Shown one piece after another: positions 10,099 through 20,487 of a stretch of 23,256 nucleotides of DNA. A model generated the notes under the pieces. It was not told the origin of the DNA, did no database searches, and was given only the letters and a program-made list of their open reading frames with translations. The stretch's first letter is position 1. Each line of letters opens with the position of its first letter. The translations under genes and the position numbers were made by a program. Source of the stretch: Intoshia linei (Eukaryota; Orthonectida; Rhopaluridae); the NCBI GenBank assembly GCA_001642005.1, contig LWCA01000563.1, positions 1-23,256 of the forward strand, in the 5' to 3' direction.

Positions 10099-10342
10099 CT
10101 AGTATTTTAAACATGCACTATGTTTACTTTATGGCTATTCTAATTTAAATATTATATTATTTTTTTTATCGACGTTTAAATTTCAGTTATTTATGCAATA
10201 ATGTTTATAGACGTTTTCAATCTATAAGACTATTTTTGCAGTAAAAACCACAACAATCGAACTAGAATTAAATTTTAAAAATTGAAATGTATATTTATAC
10301 GTGGGTATTGTAGACCATAAAATATAAAACATGACAACTTAC

Positions 10343-10450
10343 CACAATGTTGTTTTTGCAAAAAATAAATCTAAATTTTTCTATAATATCTTCAAAAGGA
10401 TATTTAAAATGATGAGCGAAACTCGAATCAGCATCTTTGCAACACCCCAT
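10343..10450 (-). CDS. possible first coding exon, 36 codons
   Basis: ATG at 10450 opens a frame reading MGCCKDADSSFAHHFKYPFE and then DIIEKFRFIFCKNNIV, which ends at a consensus donor GTAAGT. The surrounding A+T-rich DNA breaks immediately outside it, so it looks like a real exon. The MGCC start could be lipid-modified. The stretch HHFKYPFEDIIEKF faintly recalls the start of PRELI/MSF1-domain proteins, but this is too short to call. A downstream exon could begin after an acceptor near 10266; it reads FDCCGFYC and soon meets a stop. No complete gene could be assembled. Confidence 0.35.
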
Positions 10451-11312
10451 TCTAGATTATTTTATATATTATGATTATACACCATTTCCGCAATAATCAC
10501 CATTAATTCTTTGATGGGTGTGACACCCTAGTGTACACTTCGAAATAGAACATAATTCGAAAATATAGATTTCAAAATGATCGTTTTTAAATGAAAATTT
10601 AACTTTAGGTCTGGTAAGTCTTGGATCCAGACTCTGGATTCAAAAATTTTAGCAATACAAAATTGGTATTACTGGTTCCAATTCTAAAAAAATTACCACA
10701 TTACAATTAAGTGTTTAATTGTTATTACCACCAAATAAAATGTTTGCTTTATTCAATGTAAAATTTAATTAGAATTAAAAAGATCAATGAATGGATTCAC
10801 CAGTATTTAATCAAATTTTTAACCCGAATTCATATTTTTACATAAATAAGCCGTTATATTTTTTCAATTGAAACTTTTTTTGGTCGCTCTAAATTAAATT
10901 AACATAGACCCTTAAAAATATAATTTAATTGCTGATTTATGAACAAGTACATTAAACAGTTAAATTAATATATGAATAAGAATTTACATGTTAATAATAT
11001 ACACGCTAAATTTTGGCCTAAAATGTAAATTTAATTGACAAAGCGTTGTCAAATTAAACTTTACACGAAATTGAATGACTTACATTTTAATTAAAATAAT
11101 TTAATCAATTTTTAAATGATAGTGATCCACTCAACAATAAACAGCATTTATTATGATTTATAAATTATAAAATTATATTTTGGTTGTTATCTTCAGTGTT
11201 TATCTGACAAAATTTTATAAACACCATCATAACAACTGTAAAAAAGTATCTAAAACGACAAATACACTGTGTAATGTCTTGATTTTTCATAGAATAATAG
11301 TTTTAAGTTACA
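10451..11312. other. intergenic region upstream of SPATA7
   Basis: No coding frame of note. It holds two touching palindromes at 10516-10539, a nested inverted repeat at 10610-10636 (GTCTGG...CCAGAC, TCCAG...CTGGA), and a long hairpin at 11024-11065. The SPATA7 promoter and 5' untranslated region probably lie in the right part. No X-box-like RFX site could be confirmed by eye. Confidence 0.4.
11024..11065. repeat. 42-nt near-perfect hairpin
   Basis: Arms TGTAAATTTAATTGACAA and TTGTCAAATTAAAC-TTTACA pair around a 4-nt AGCG loop, with two single-base bulges. Flanking sequence does not extend the pairing. It could be a tiny palindromic transposon relic or a structured DNA or RNA element. Confidence 0.5.
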
Positions 11313-14300
11313 ATGATGTTACCTGAAAATCGTAATGCATTATTATTTCAGTTTAACTTATTTATAGGTAAACTAAAACCCTACGAAAAAAGTCTTAATG
11401 CACCATCCGGTCAAAGTACTTTAAAAAGTTCAGGTAATTTATCAATTTGTTTTTCAAAAATATAAAGAAAATTATTTATTCAGTTTATTGCCCAAACAGT
11501 TCTAAATTATCAAAGCAAATGATTAGATATGAAAATATGGTATCTCATTGTGAAAAAATTCAGAATGCAACATGTTAGATATACTTGATTATAATAATAA
11601 TAATTTTATAATGTATTATTCCATCAATATTACATTATGTTTGTATTATGTATTACATATTGTATTATGTTTTAATTATAATATCAAATTAATTTCATTA
11701 AAATTATTTCAAATTTTCATTTATTAGCTTGTGTGGACAACAAAACTCCAGTTTCAATGATGTCCAGTCAGAAAGGTATCGTTTATGAATTAATGATTAA
11801 TATTTAAATTCTTTATAAAATGTAATTTCAGAATTTTTTAAATTTTTTAACATTGTAATTACCAATTAATTAAACCAAATTCTACGAATAAATTAATAAA
11901 TTATAATTCTGCATATAGTTAGAGAACGTTTACAAAGAACGAAAAAGGATGATTCAAATATATTAAACAAATCTATATTATTAAAATTAAAAACCAATTC
12001 GAGTGAAAGCAAAACCACCGACCCGTCAACTAGTTTAGCTGTTTTGTCAAATACAACTAGTACAAGTAAAGATAAATCTACAAAAAACAATGAAAATACT
12101 ACAAATGATGGTAGTGTGGTATCCGACCTTTCAAGAATTCGTAATTTAAAACAATCCCTACGATTAAATCAACCTCAAATTAACTACTACAAGGCAATGC
12201 TAAAAAAGCATAACCAAGTTGAATTGTCTTCAAATAGACAACGAGTTTTGGAAACCATTAAAGGCGGTAAGATATCTGGGGATGTAATTGAAAAACGATC
12301 AAATCTTTTTACAGAAAAAAATACATTCTCTCCGCGCATTCTCAATACCAACGTTTTAGATTTTTCTTTTTATTTAATTTTTTTATTTAGGCAAAATCTC
12401 GATTAGCCCAATCCTCATTTTATCAAGCTCCAAATAAAAATATAAATAAAGGTACATAATAATTTTAACTGTTGCTAAAATTATAGATCAAGATCAAATG
12501 ACGGCATATTTTGGGGATTTGAATATGGACGACACGTTAAAAGATAGTACTGCCAAAGAACCTAATGTCAATGGACTAGTTCCACGGTTAGACATATCGA
12601 GAGATAAAGATAATCAAAAATGGTTAAATAACAAAAATATGAAAAGAAATGATGCTACACTTAAACCATTGTCAAACATGCGATTGACTAAATCTACAAA
12701 TACAAATACGCACAATAAAATCAAAAAACTAAAAAACCGAAGCAAATCAGAATATGAGTATAGTACGCCTAGACATTCGTCAGATCAAGATAAATTGAAT
12801 ATGACACTTAGACGATCCGAATTGGATGATTTGTCTTTTTCATTCATGAGGGATAGTGCATCGGATTTGCAGATTAGCAAGTTATACATTATTATCAATT
12901 ATTTATATTTACAGATAGTATATTTATAATTGGTGCGTTTGTTCAGAAATTATTCAACTAAACTAAACATTCACAGAAAACTAAACATTCTAGAATTTAA
13001 AAAAAACAAAATTATTAGACAGCTTTTTATTTAATTTCAATATCTGAAATTAACGTCTTCAATTTTCTAGGTCAATAACGTTTATATACAACTTTAGTTG
13101 ATTTTCAAATTTACAGTTTACAAGTGTTAAACTAAAAATAGATGTTGACATTTTAAATCAGGATCACTGATTTCACCCTGACATATCCAAATAGTTGTGA
13201 TGAATAATATAAATTTTAAATTTTAAACATTGTTAATCCTTTTTTTATTTTTTATCACTTAATTTTTAAATATCCTTAAAAACCCTACAAAATTTTTGTT
13301 CAATAATTGAACAAAAAAAATTTCCTTAACCCTATGATACATTTGACCTATATTTTCAAAATGTGTTAAAATACACGAATAAATAATTTATATGGTTACA
13401 TTATATATAATTGGTTATATAAATTACGCAGAAATGTTTCGAAATGTCTCAAAGGGTTAAAAACCTTTCAAAATGTTGGTCTTAAGTATCTTCAAAATCT
13501 TAAAAATTGAACTATTTTTTAAAATCATACAAAATTTTTGCTTAAAGGAACCTAAAAAAATTACAAAAAAATCAATGATTACCAAAATCTATTATGTCGT
13601 TCAACTAAATGTTCGCCAGCATGTTAATATAGATTAATACATGTTACATTGTAGCACGTATAAATGATTGAGAAAATTCTACTTTATATAATGAAAAATA
13701 AAATTTTAATTTAGAGAAGAAGACATGGAATATCTAGATTTTATGAATGAAATAACTACTGACATAGTTAAAAGAGGAATATTTACTAATCGTATGATTC
13801 GAGCAACTCTTGAAGCTCACGTAAAGCGAAAAGAAAACAAACTAAAATTGGTATTTTTATAAAAAATCCTAACTTATATAAATTGCGACACGATTTTTGT
13901 TTGTGTGTGGGTCTGTGTGTGGTTGTTCAGCTTTATTTAAATAACTACCCGTCTTAGAATTTTTTAAAGACCACATTACAACTACAGTTTTTTTTCGGGA
14001 CGTATATTAAGATATATTTTTATCTCCAAATTTCACATCTTAAAGGTCAAAAACCCCAGTTGTCTCTCTTTTTGAAAATCAAACGAGTTGGAGAATTTAA
14101 AAAAAAAATATTCTGATAGAGTTTATTCCAGTTGATATAAATACAAAATTTCAACCCATGAAATTTACGCATTCTTGTAATTGTAATTGTTTTTAAATTC
14201 TTTACGCAAATGTTAACAAAACAAATGATTGATAATAGTTAATAGTAGAATTTTTAAGTTAAATTTTCAACGTGAATTTATTTTTTTGGTATAATAAAAG

Positions 14301-14886
14301 AGTGCCTCGGCAAAGCTAGGTGCTTTTGTACGTATAACAAAACTACCAAGCTAGTGTTAATATAATTTTTAAATGATGAGTGGCAGAGCGTGCCTCGTCC
14401 TATCTAAATTCCTGGTTTAAAAACTTAAATTATAAAATTTAGGAAAAATTACGTGAAATAACAGAAAAAGTAAAAGAAGCATTAGGAATTCCAAATTCAG
14501 AATATTCAGATGATAGTAATTTGGGAGTTTGTTACACGCCGCATAAATATAGAAAAATTAAAAAGGACTTAAAAAAAGAAACGGAAAAAACCGATTACAG
14601 TGAAACAGATGATTGCTCATCTGTAAAATCATCGTTCAAAAATAAATTGAAACTTGAACAAAGAATTCAACACTCTGACAGCTCCGAACACTCTCAATGT
14701 TTTGTAAAGTCTCAATCGGAAAAGTTACCAAACATTTCAGAAAAACCGAAATCTAATCAAAATTCAAAAGCGATTATGAAAACTAATCAACGACAAAGTA
14801 GTCCAGAAACTACTGAACTTGTAAATCAAAATATAACCAATAACACTGATGATTTTTCTTCAGATGATTGGATGTCACAATTTTAA
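11313..14886 (+). CDS. SPATA7: SPATA7 homologue, eight exons, about 533 aa
   Basis: Exons: 11313-11331, 11368-11433, 11728-11775, 11919-12352, 12391-12451, 12487-12880, 13715-13850, 14443-14886. They total 1602 nt with consistent phases. In vertebrates SPATA7 acts at the photoreceptor connecting cilium/transition zone and its loss causes retinal degeneration. Three blocks match the family in order: GQSTLKSSACVDNKTPVS near the N-terminus; ISGDVIEKRSNLF with FSPRILNT and AKSRLAQSSFYQAP in the middle; and EEDMEYLDFMNEITTDIVKR, then GIFTNRMIRATLEAHVKR, from about residue 342. The last block is the most conserved part of the family. Linkers are Ser/Thr/Asn/Lys-rich and probably disordered. The total length is close to the roughly 600 aa of vertebrate proteins. 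Two adjacent ATGs (11313, 11316) open the frame. The first intron (36 nt) has no stop and is a multiple of three, so retention would add 12 residues. Intron 7 carries a Helitron. Confidence 0.88.
13867..14354 (+). mobile_element. Helitron-like copy A, 488 bp, in SPATA7 intron 7
   Basis: It starts TCCTAACTTATATAAATTGC after A13866 and ends CTAG (14351-14354) before T14355. This is the TC...CTRR structure between A and T expected for Helitrons. The start, followed by T/G-rich TTTGTTTGTGTGTGG, resembles common animal Helitron 5' ends (TCCTACTAATATTATAAATGC-type). The 3' hairpin is present but more diverged than in B-D. No Rep/helicase coding remains, so it is non-autonomous. Without it the intron would be 104 nt. 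Confidence 0.75.
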
Positions 14887-14892
14887 ATTTTT

Positions 14893-14898
14893 AATAAA
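14893..14898 (+). terminator. poly(A) signal candidate, SPATA7
   Basis: An AATAAA hexamer lies 7 nt after the SPATA7 stop codon. Such A+T-rich DNA yields the hexamer by chance, but its position immediately 3' of the gene makes it the best candidate. The convergent importin alpha gene ends at 15171, leaving a 284-bp shared 3' region. Confidence 0.4.
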
Positions 14899-15170
14899 AA
14901 TTTAATTTTAAAAGGTTGTTGAAAATTACACGACCAAAAATCCGACTTGGCTACCAGTTGACTGGACTAATAATTTAAAAAATTTTGAAATGTTATTACC
15001 AATAATTGTTAAATTTAAACGGGCACATTGGCTACATGTCATGAATGAAAAAGAGTGTATCCATTTCTTTATGTAAAAAAGGCATAATTACAGAAAGGTT
15101 TTACTGAATGGAAATTTTTCAAAATAATTTAATTATAACAGTTAATGTACAAAAATATTAATATTAATAA

Positions 15171-18100
15171 TTAATCTGAGGTATCATCATCTGAGTGAAA
15201 AAAATTGATAATTATTCTTTGAGATTTTTTAAATAACACATCACTTTGTTTATACTGTAATTCAAACAACACATCCATACCTAGAACAAAATTTTCAAAC
15301 AATAATACTCATCAAATTACCGTCAAGTTCTTCAAATGCATAAGTAAAAAAATTTGGTTGTTTCTCTTCTCCAAGGTTAAAAATTTTATATAAACAATCT
15401 AAGGTCTTGTCAACAATTTTAAAATCATTTTTTTTTAAAAGTCGAATCATACATTCCAATAATCCTTGTGAAACAATAGATTCTGCAATGTCATATGTTC
15501 CTTCAGCTAAAATAAAATTTCAAAAAGGACAAATAATATACCGTTACCCAACATGTTGCACAAAGACCATAAACCTAAAATATTGTTACAATTTAAAAAA
15601 AATGAACACCTTCTTTTTGTAATTGCATATTGTCCTCCTCAAAAACACTTTTAACAACTTTTAAACCACCATCATCAATAAGTTGCTAATATTATAGTAA
15701 CATACATCTTCAAATAAATGTACCTTGATTTGAGATGGGTTTCCGGCAGCGATATTAGAAAGTGCCCAAAAGGCTTCTTTTCTAATAAATTTACTTATAT
15801 GTTTCGCTCCAGCTATATTTATCAATACTGGTAATACGGATGCATCGATTGCTAACTTTATAATTGTAAATGAATTAAATAATCAAAGATTTTTTTACCT
15901 GTGTTTGTTTTTCACTACCCGCTAAAATATTTCCAATGGTTCGTAAAGCAGGATTTATTAATTCTTGGTTTGGGTGTCTAAATATTTCAATGCATTTTGG
16001 AGCGATTATATACATTATAAATGTTTCAGGGTATAACTTATCTTGTAAGTGTTACAATACTATTACAATTATATTAATCCAAACAAAATTTTAAATATTT
16101 TATTTTTAAAATAAATTTGATTATTTTAAATATATGTACTTACAAAACTATTTCAATCAAACGATCCAGAATGCCTGATTCCAGAACTAGTGTCATTCTT
16201 TCACATGGACCGTCACATATATAGGCTAATATCCAAAGTGAATTTCTTAATATATGTTCATTGTCGCTGTATATAAGCTTGGCGGCCAAATTCAAGATTT
16301 GTTTAATCTAAACACTTCAATAAACATAAGATAAGAAATAATGCACTTAAAAAGTCCGCGCGTTACACCTTATATATTATCCTTACTTATATAATATGCT
16401 ACGCAATATTTATTTGTGTGTGTGTTACCGTTTATTTCAATAACTACCAATCTTATAATATTATAAAATCCACATTTCAATCACTGTTTTTTCTGAGGAT
16501 GTTAGCAAAATAAATTTCAACCGCCCAAACTCACATCTTACGAATCAAAAGCCCTAATTGTCCTTTGTGCATTGAACGTCTACACATTTTCAATAAGGAA
16601 ATATGGGTTTAAATCTAAATAATTCATTCCTTCGGAATTTTTTTCACTGCTACGCAATTTTTAAATCTCAACTTCTCATTTCCAAAATATTTTTTAAAAA
16701 TTTAAATTCAAATTACAACAACGATTACTAAAAGTAATACAACTTTGTTATTATGATTTTTATATTTATGAAAATTTTTAGGATTGGACTGTTTTTACTT
16801 TATTTTTAATATTATACACACATTTTGTCTAATAAAATTGGACTGTTTTTACTTTATTTTTAATATTATACACACATTCTGTCTAATAAAATTAAAAAGT
16901 TTTAACTTTATTTTTAATATTATACACACATTCTGTCTAATAAATTAAAAAAATGGGATAATAAATGTTTTTAAAATTCTTTATGCAAATGATAAAAAAA
17001 AATTATGATGGAATATTCATTTTAAAGTAAAAAGTAATGTAATATAATGGTTCCACCTGAAACAAGTTTGGGAACCACTCCTTTAAAGAATTAATACTAG
17101 TGAATAATAAAATTTTTAAGTTAGATTTTCAACGTAAATTCATTTTTTTAGTAGAATAAAAATTTGCCTTCGGCAGAGCTAGGTGCTGTTTGTATGTAGT
17201 ACATAACAGTCAACCTAGTAGATGTATAAAGGACTACTGTAACGATTAATTTTTATTAAATACCTAATATTGTTTATAATATAATTAAAATACTTCTTTG
17301 ATTGGAGTAGGTGAATCTTTTCTTCTACACATATTTGATAAACACCATATAGCCTGTATTTTTACATCAATATGCGTTGTCGTCTTATCCACCAACCTTT
17401 TATAACAAAAATATAAATATTAACACTAGGATTCACAATTATTCCAAAAATGGAAAAACCGGTTTTCGAATAATTCGGGTTAATTTAAAAGCGATTAATC
17501 GATTTATGGGAAATTTTTTTTTAAATAAAAAAATTTCAAATATCCAAATAATACCCTACAATTAGTTAAACTTGTATAATATTTTTTAATGGAGATTTTT
17601 CAATATTATTTTGAAGTCAATTAAGTTTTTTCAAAAAAATTTTCACGTACCAGTATTGATCCGCAGACCGGTATTTGGGGAACGATGATATCAATAAAAT
17701 TAATACTTACGAAATCAGACTAGTTATAATATCATAATTGATTAACAAATTTCTGTAACGCACATTTTCACCAGCAATATTACTCAATGTCCAAACGGTC
17801 TATATCGAATAAAAATAAACATTACAAAGCAATATCGGTCTTTTTGGAACCACAGTCTAGACTATATAAATACCTGTTTTAAAACACGTTGAGAATCTTG
17901 TTGACTTTTCAAAATTTTGATTAGACTGTCCAGGCAATTTGAATTAACAATAGCGCCAATATGTTCATCAAACCCACAGGCAATATTTGTTAAAATCCAA
18001 GCTATATGGAACTATTTTTATAAAAACTTTAAAAATTTAAAAAAAAAATTTAGTACCCGAATCTCTTCCATATCACAATTTAGTAATTCATTCAATCTAG

Positions 18101-18968
18101 GAAGTATATTGGCATTTATAGCGTCTTCAATAGGGGGATTTTCTGAAACAAAGTAAACATTAATTGTGATTATTTGTACATAACGGATCATTTTATACAC
18201 ACTATTATTACGACCCTACACGGGACGACATTTTCTTGTCATACCCACTCTCCCATACAAATGTTAATTAACAAACGTATCCGCCTAGAAAATTGACTTT
18301 AAACTTGATGTTCAAATGTGATTAGTACATTTATTCCTACCGATTCATGGTTTAATCGTTTAAAACTACTATATACATACGATTTTATTAGCCTTTGACC
18401 ATATGGCCACATTTTTTATTATTCGCAAAAAATTTATATTAGCGAAAACTCCCATTATAGAGTATTCATATTAACAATGTAAACAGAAAATAATATAATA
18501 CTCTTGGTTTATATTCATATTTGAAACCAAATTGTGGAATTAAAAAAACTTAAAAATAAACCAAAGGTTAGCAAAATCAAACGAATCATACCCACACATA
18601 ATAATTTTCGTAACATGAATACTTTTCTTTTAACCACATTTATATCTGGATTCCACAATCCTTTAATTAATTCTGGAGATAATGATGCCTACAATGATTA
18701 AATTAGTCAATTACATCAAAATTTACGATTAATATAGAAAAAATAGAAAATTAAATAAATAGTAATACATTGCTTGTAACGGCCATATCAATTTCACCAT
18801 TGTCGTCAAAAGTGGAATCTATATTTCGTATTTTATCTATCTAAAGTAGATACAATAAAAAAATAACAAACATAATCAAACCATTTCATTTCGATTTTTT
18901 TTTCTAAGTTGAACCACAGTTTCGATTCGTTCCAATTTTAGCTTCGTGGAATCTATATATAGTTTCAT
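15171..18968 (-). CDS. importin alpha (karyopherin alpha), 14 exons, 481 aa
   Basis: Exons, 5' to 3': 18968-18882, 18840-18769, 18688-18592, 18142-18057, 18011-17874, 17799-17711, 17396-17294, 16307-16144, 15977-15899, 15855-15724, 15685-15610, 15574-15548, 15506-15321, 15280-15171. They total 1446 nt with phases matching at every junction. Importin alpha binds classical nuclear localisation signals and links them to importin beta. The armadillo repeats keep the Trp/Asn ladder that grips the signal: HIAWILTNIACG, TVWTLSNIAGEN, AIWCLSNMCRRK, SLWILAYICDG, PALRTIGNILAG, EAFWALSNIAAG and GLWSLCNM. NPPIEDAI also matches the family. The N-terminal importin-beta-binding domain is short and weakly basic: VVQLRKKNRNEM is kept, but the arginine cluster expected before it reads KLKLERIET. 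It is shorter than the usual 520-540 aa and is a divergent paralogue. One intron (16308-17293) holds a Helitron. Confidence 0.92.
15548..15574 (-). other. 27-nt microexon of importin alpha
   Basis: The segment lies between a TTTTAG acceptor and a GTAACG donor, flanked by introns of 35 and 41 nt. It enters and leaves in phase 1 and adds LWSLCNML between KEG and AEGTYDIAES. This restores the armadillo motif 'KEA.W...N...' that is otherwise missing at this place. Skipping it keeps the frame but removes the Trp and Asn of one NLS-binding repeat. Confidence 0.75.
16380..17218 (+). mobile_element. Helitron-like copy B, 839 bp, in importin alpha intron
   Basis: It starts TCCTTACTTATATAATATGC after A16379 and ends CTAG (17215-17218) before T17219. 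Copy A has the same start and end structure. It carries the internal GGTTCCACC...GGGAACCAC block shared with copy C, a three-unit 54-bp tandem expansion (16784-16945), and the 3' hairpin. It is antisense to the importin alpha gene. The intron would be 147 nt without it. Confidence 0.8.
16784..16945. repeat. 54-bp tandem repeat, three units, inside Helitron B
   Basis: Units start at 16784, 16838 and 16892, each containing ACTTTATTTTTAATATTATA and CACACATT-TGTCTAATAAA. The first two are almost identical; the third differs at its start (TTAAAAAGTTTTAA). Helitron copy C has a single related block at about 22115-22160, so the expansion happened in the B lineage. Confidence 0.9.
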
Positions 18969-19150
18969 TCATTTCAAGCATAATTTTTAAATTTATATGT
19001 TCTCATGTTCCCTCTTTATATTTGATACTTACAATAACACTGTCCAACATAGCAAAAAGAAACTTAATGTAACATATATATTAAAATAATCAGCTAATTT
19101 TTGTGATTCTAACGATATACATATTTTTATAATTAAAGATATGTGTCTAC

Positions 19151-19210
19151 TTAAATCCAACCATTTTTACTAAAATCCAACTATTTTTACTTAAATCCAA
19201 CCACTTTTAC
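19151..19210. repeat. 20-bp tandem repeat, three units
   Basis: Units TTAAATCCAACCATTTTTAC (19151), TAAAATCCAACTATTTTTAC (19171) and TTAAATCCAACCACTTTTAC (19191) follow each other exactly, with a decayed fourth unit after 19210. Confidence 0.9.
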
Positions 19211-19227
19211 ATAAATTCAAAATTTAC

Positions 19228-19342
19228 CAACACTAACAGGAAAAATTCAGTATTAACAACCTTTAAAAGAAAAATCCAGTTTTACCAACCCTAAAGAGAA
19301 AATTCTAGTTTTACCAACCTTTAAAGAAAAAATCAGTTTTAC
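19228..19342. repeat. 29-bp tandem repeat, four units
   Basis: Units start CAAC at 19228, 19257, 19286 and 19315. Each has a CAACC-TTAAA part and an AAAATCCAGTTTTAC part. Related wording (TTACCAACACTTAAGAG) recurs in the 114-bp array near 21065, so the two arrays may be branches of one satellite-like family. Confidence 0.8.
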
Positions 19343-20487
19343 AGAATTGCGAATTATCCCATAATTTTCCCAGAATTTTGAGAGAATCGAGCAAAATGAA
19401 GCTAAATTTACTGTTAGTTTAAATGTATCCCTTAAATTTTTAACCACAAAAAAACATAGTGACATGATTTACATGTCAAATAAATTTTTTATTACATCTT
19501 TTAATTAATTAAAGCGATGAGTGAATTTGATAATTGCATTCTCACGAAACATTTAAACAAGATTTATAATGCATGGACATGATTCGATAGATTAAAATAA
19601 ATTCTGTTTCATGTGTGGAATATATCTAACTAGGTCTCGTAAATTAATCTGTCAAACGAATGCCTTTTGTAATACATTTAGTATTTTATATGAAAAGCTG
19701 GTTTAAAAACAAAATATAAACTAAAAAGGTAGTTTTTCTACCAATCATTGAAATCGTGGAGATGCATTTTTAACATTTTATGAAAAAAACAATGATGCTG
19801 TTTATTCGATTAAAATTGTGGGTCTCATGAAAAAAATATTCAATTCATTTACTTAAAAGTTCATTTAAAAAAACTGTTTTTACAGATAAAAATGCATCAT
19901 CTGTAATGTCATTTGCATTTTTTAAACGAACGGATTTTTGCGGACGAAAAAAGTTAACAATTCCATAAAACTAAATGATGGATGAAAGGGCTTTTGAAAA
20001 TGTCGATTATTAAATATAATTTTTGATTTTGTTTGGTGGAGTTGTATAAAAAATAGATTTTCAATATATCTAATTGTTGCTTATTTTTATTACATTGAAT
20101 ATTTTATAAATATTTTTAATTGATACATGCCTATTCTGTTGTGCCAAATCTAGAGATAATTAATTAATTATTATGTGGTTATACAATCATAATATGTGTA
20201 GTAAATTAATTGTTTAATTTATTCATATATGGATAACGGAATATCCTAAAATTTTACTATATGCGTTTTTTTGGCCACAATTGTGTATAAAAAATACCTA
20301 ATCCTTCATTTTTATAGCGGTTTTTATTTTTGTGTTCAATGGGTTCATCTGACATGTTTTATAATATATTTTATTTGATTTATATTTGATTAATAATAAA
20401 AATGATTAAATTTGATAAAAAATTTTCATTAACAACAAAAGTTTAGATTAAAATATTGAGTGATAATATAGTTTTAAATCTAGTTAA

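Noticed and set aside
12267-12272. GTAAGA donor within SPATA7 exon 4
   Set aside because: Reading through continues the conserved block ISGDVIEKRSNLF, so the segment is coding and the splice site is probably not used.
15978-16040. Longer importin alpha exon reading KLYPETFIMYIIAPKCIEIF before RHPNQELINPALR
   Set aside because: It repeats the 'RLVELL' part already encoded by the preceding exon and its phase does not match the GTAAGT donor at 16143. Starting at 15977 after ATATTTAG gives LIEIVLHPNQELINPALR, which fits both phase and family.
17377-17565. 62-codon plus-strand frame
   Set aside because: It overlaps an importin alpha exon on the other strand and then intron sequence; low-complexity composition.
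19253-19465. 70-codon minus-strand frame
   Set aside because: It runs through the 29-bp tandem array; its repeated wording comes from the repeat, not from a protein.
19881-19905. TACAGAT...ATCTGTA inverted repeat with an exon-like frame after it
   Set aside because: Seven-base arms in such A+T-rich DNA are weak evidence, and the frame (SFAFFKRTDFCGRKK) matches nothing I recognise.
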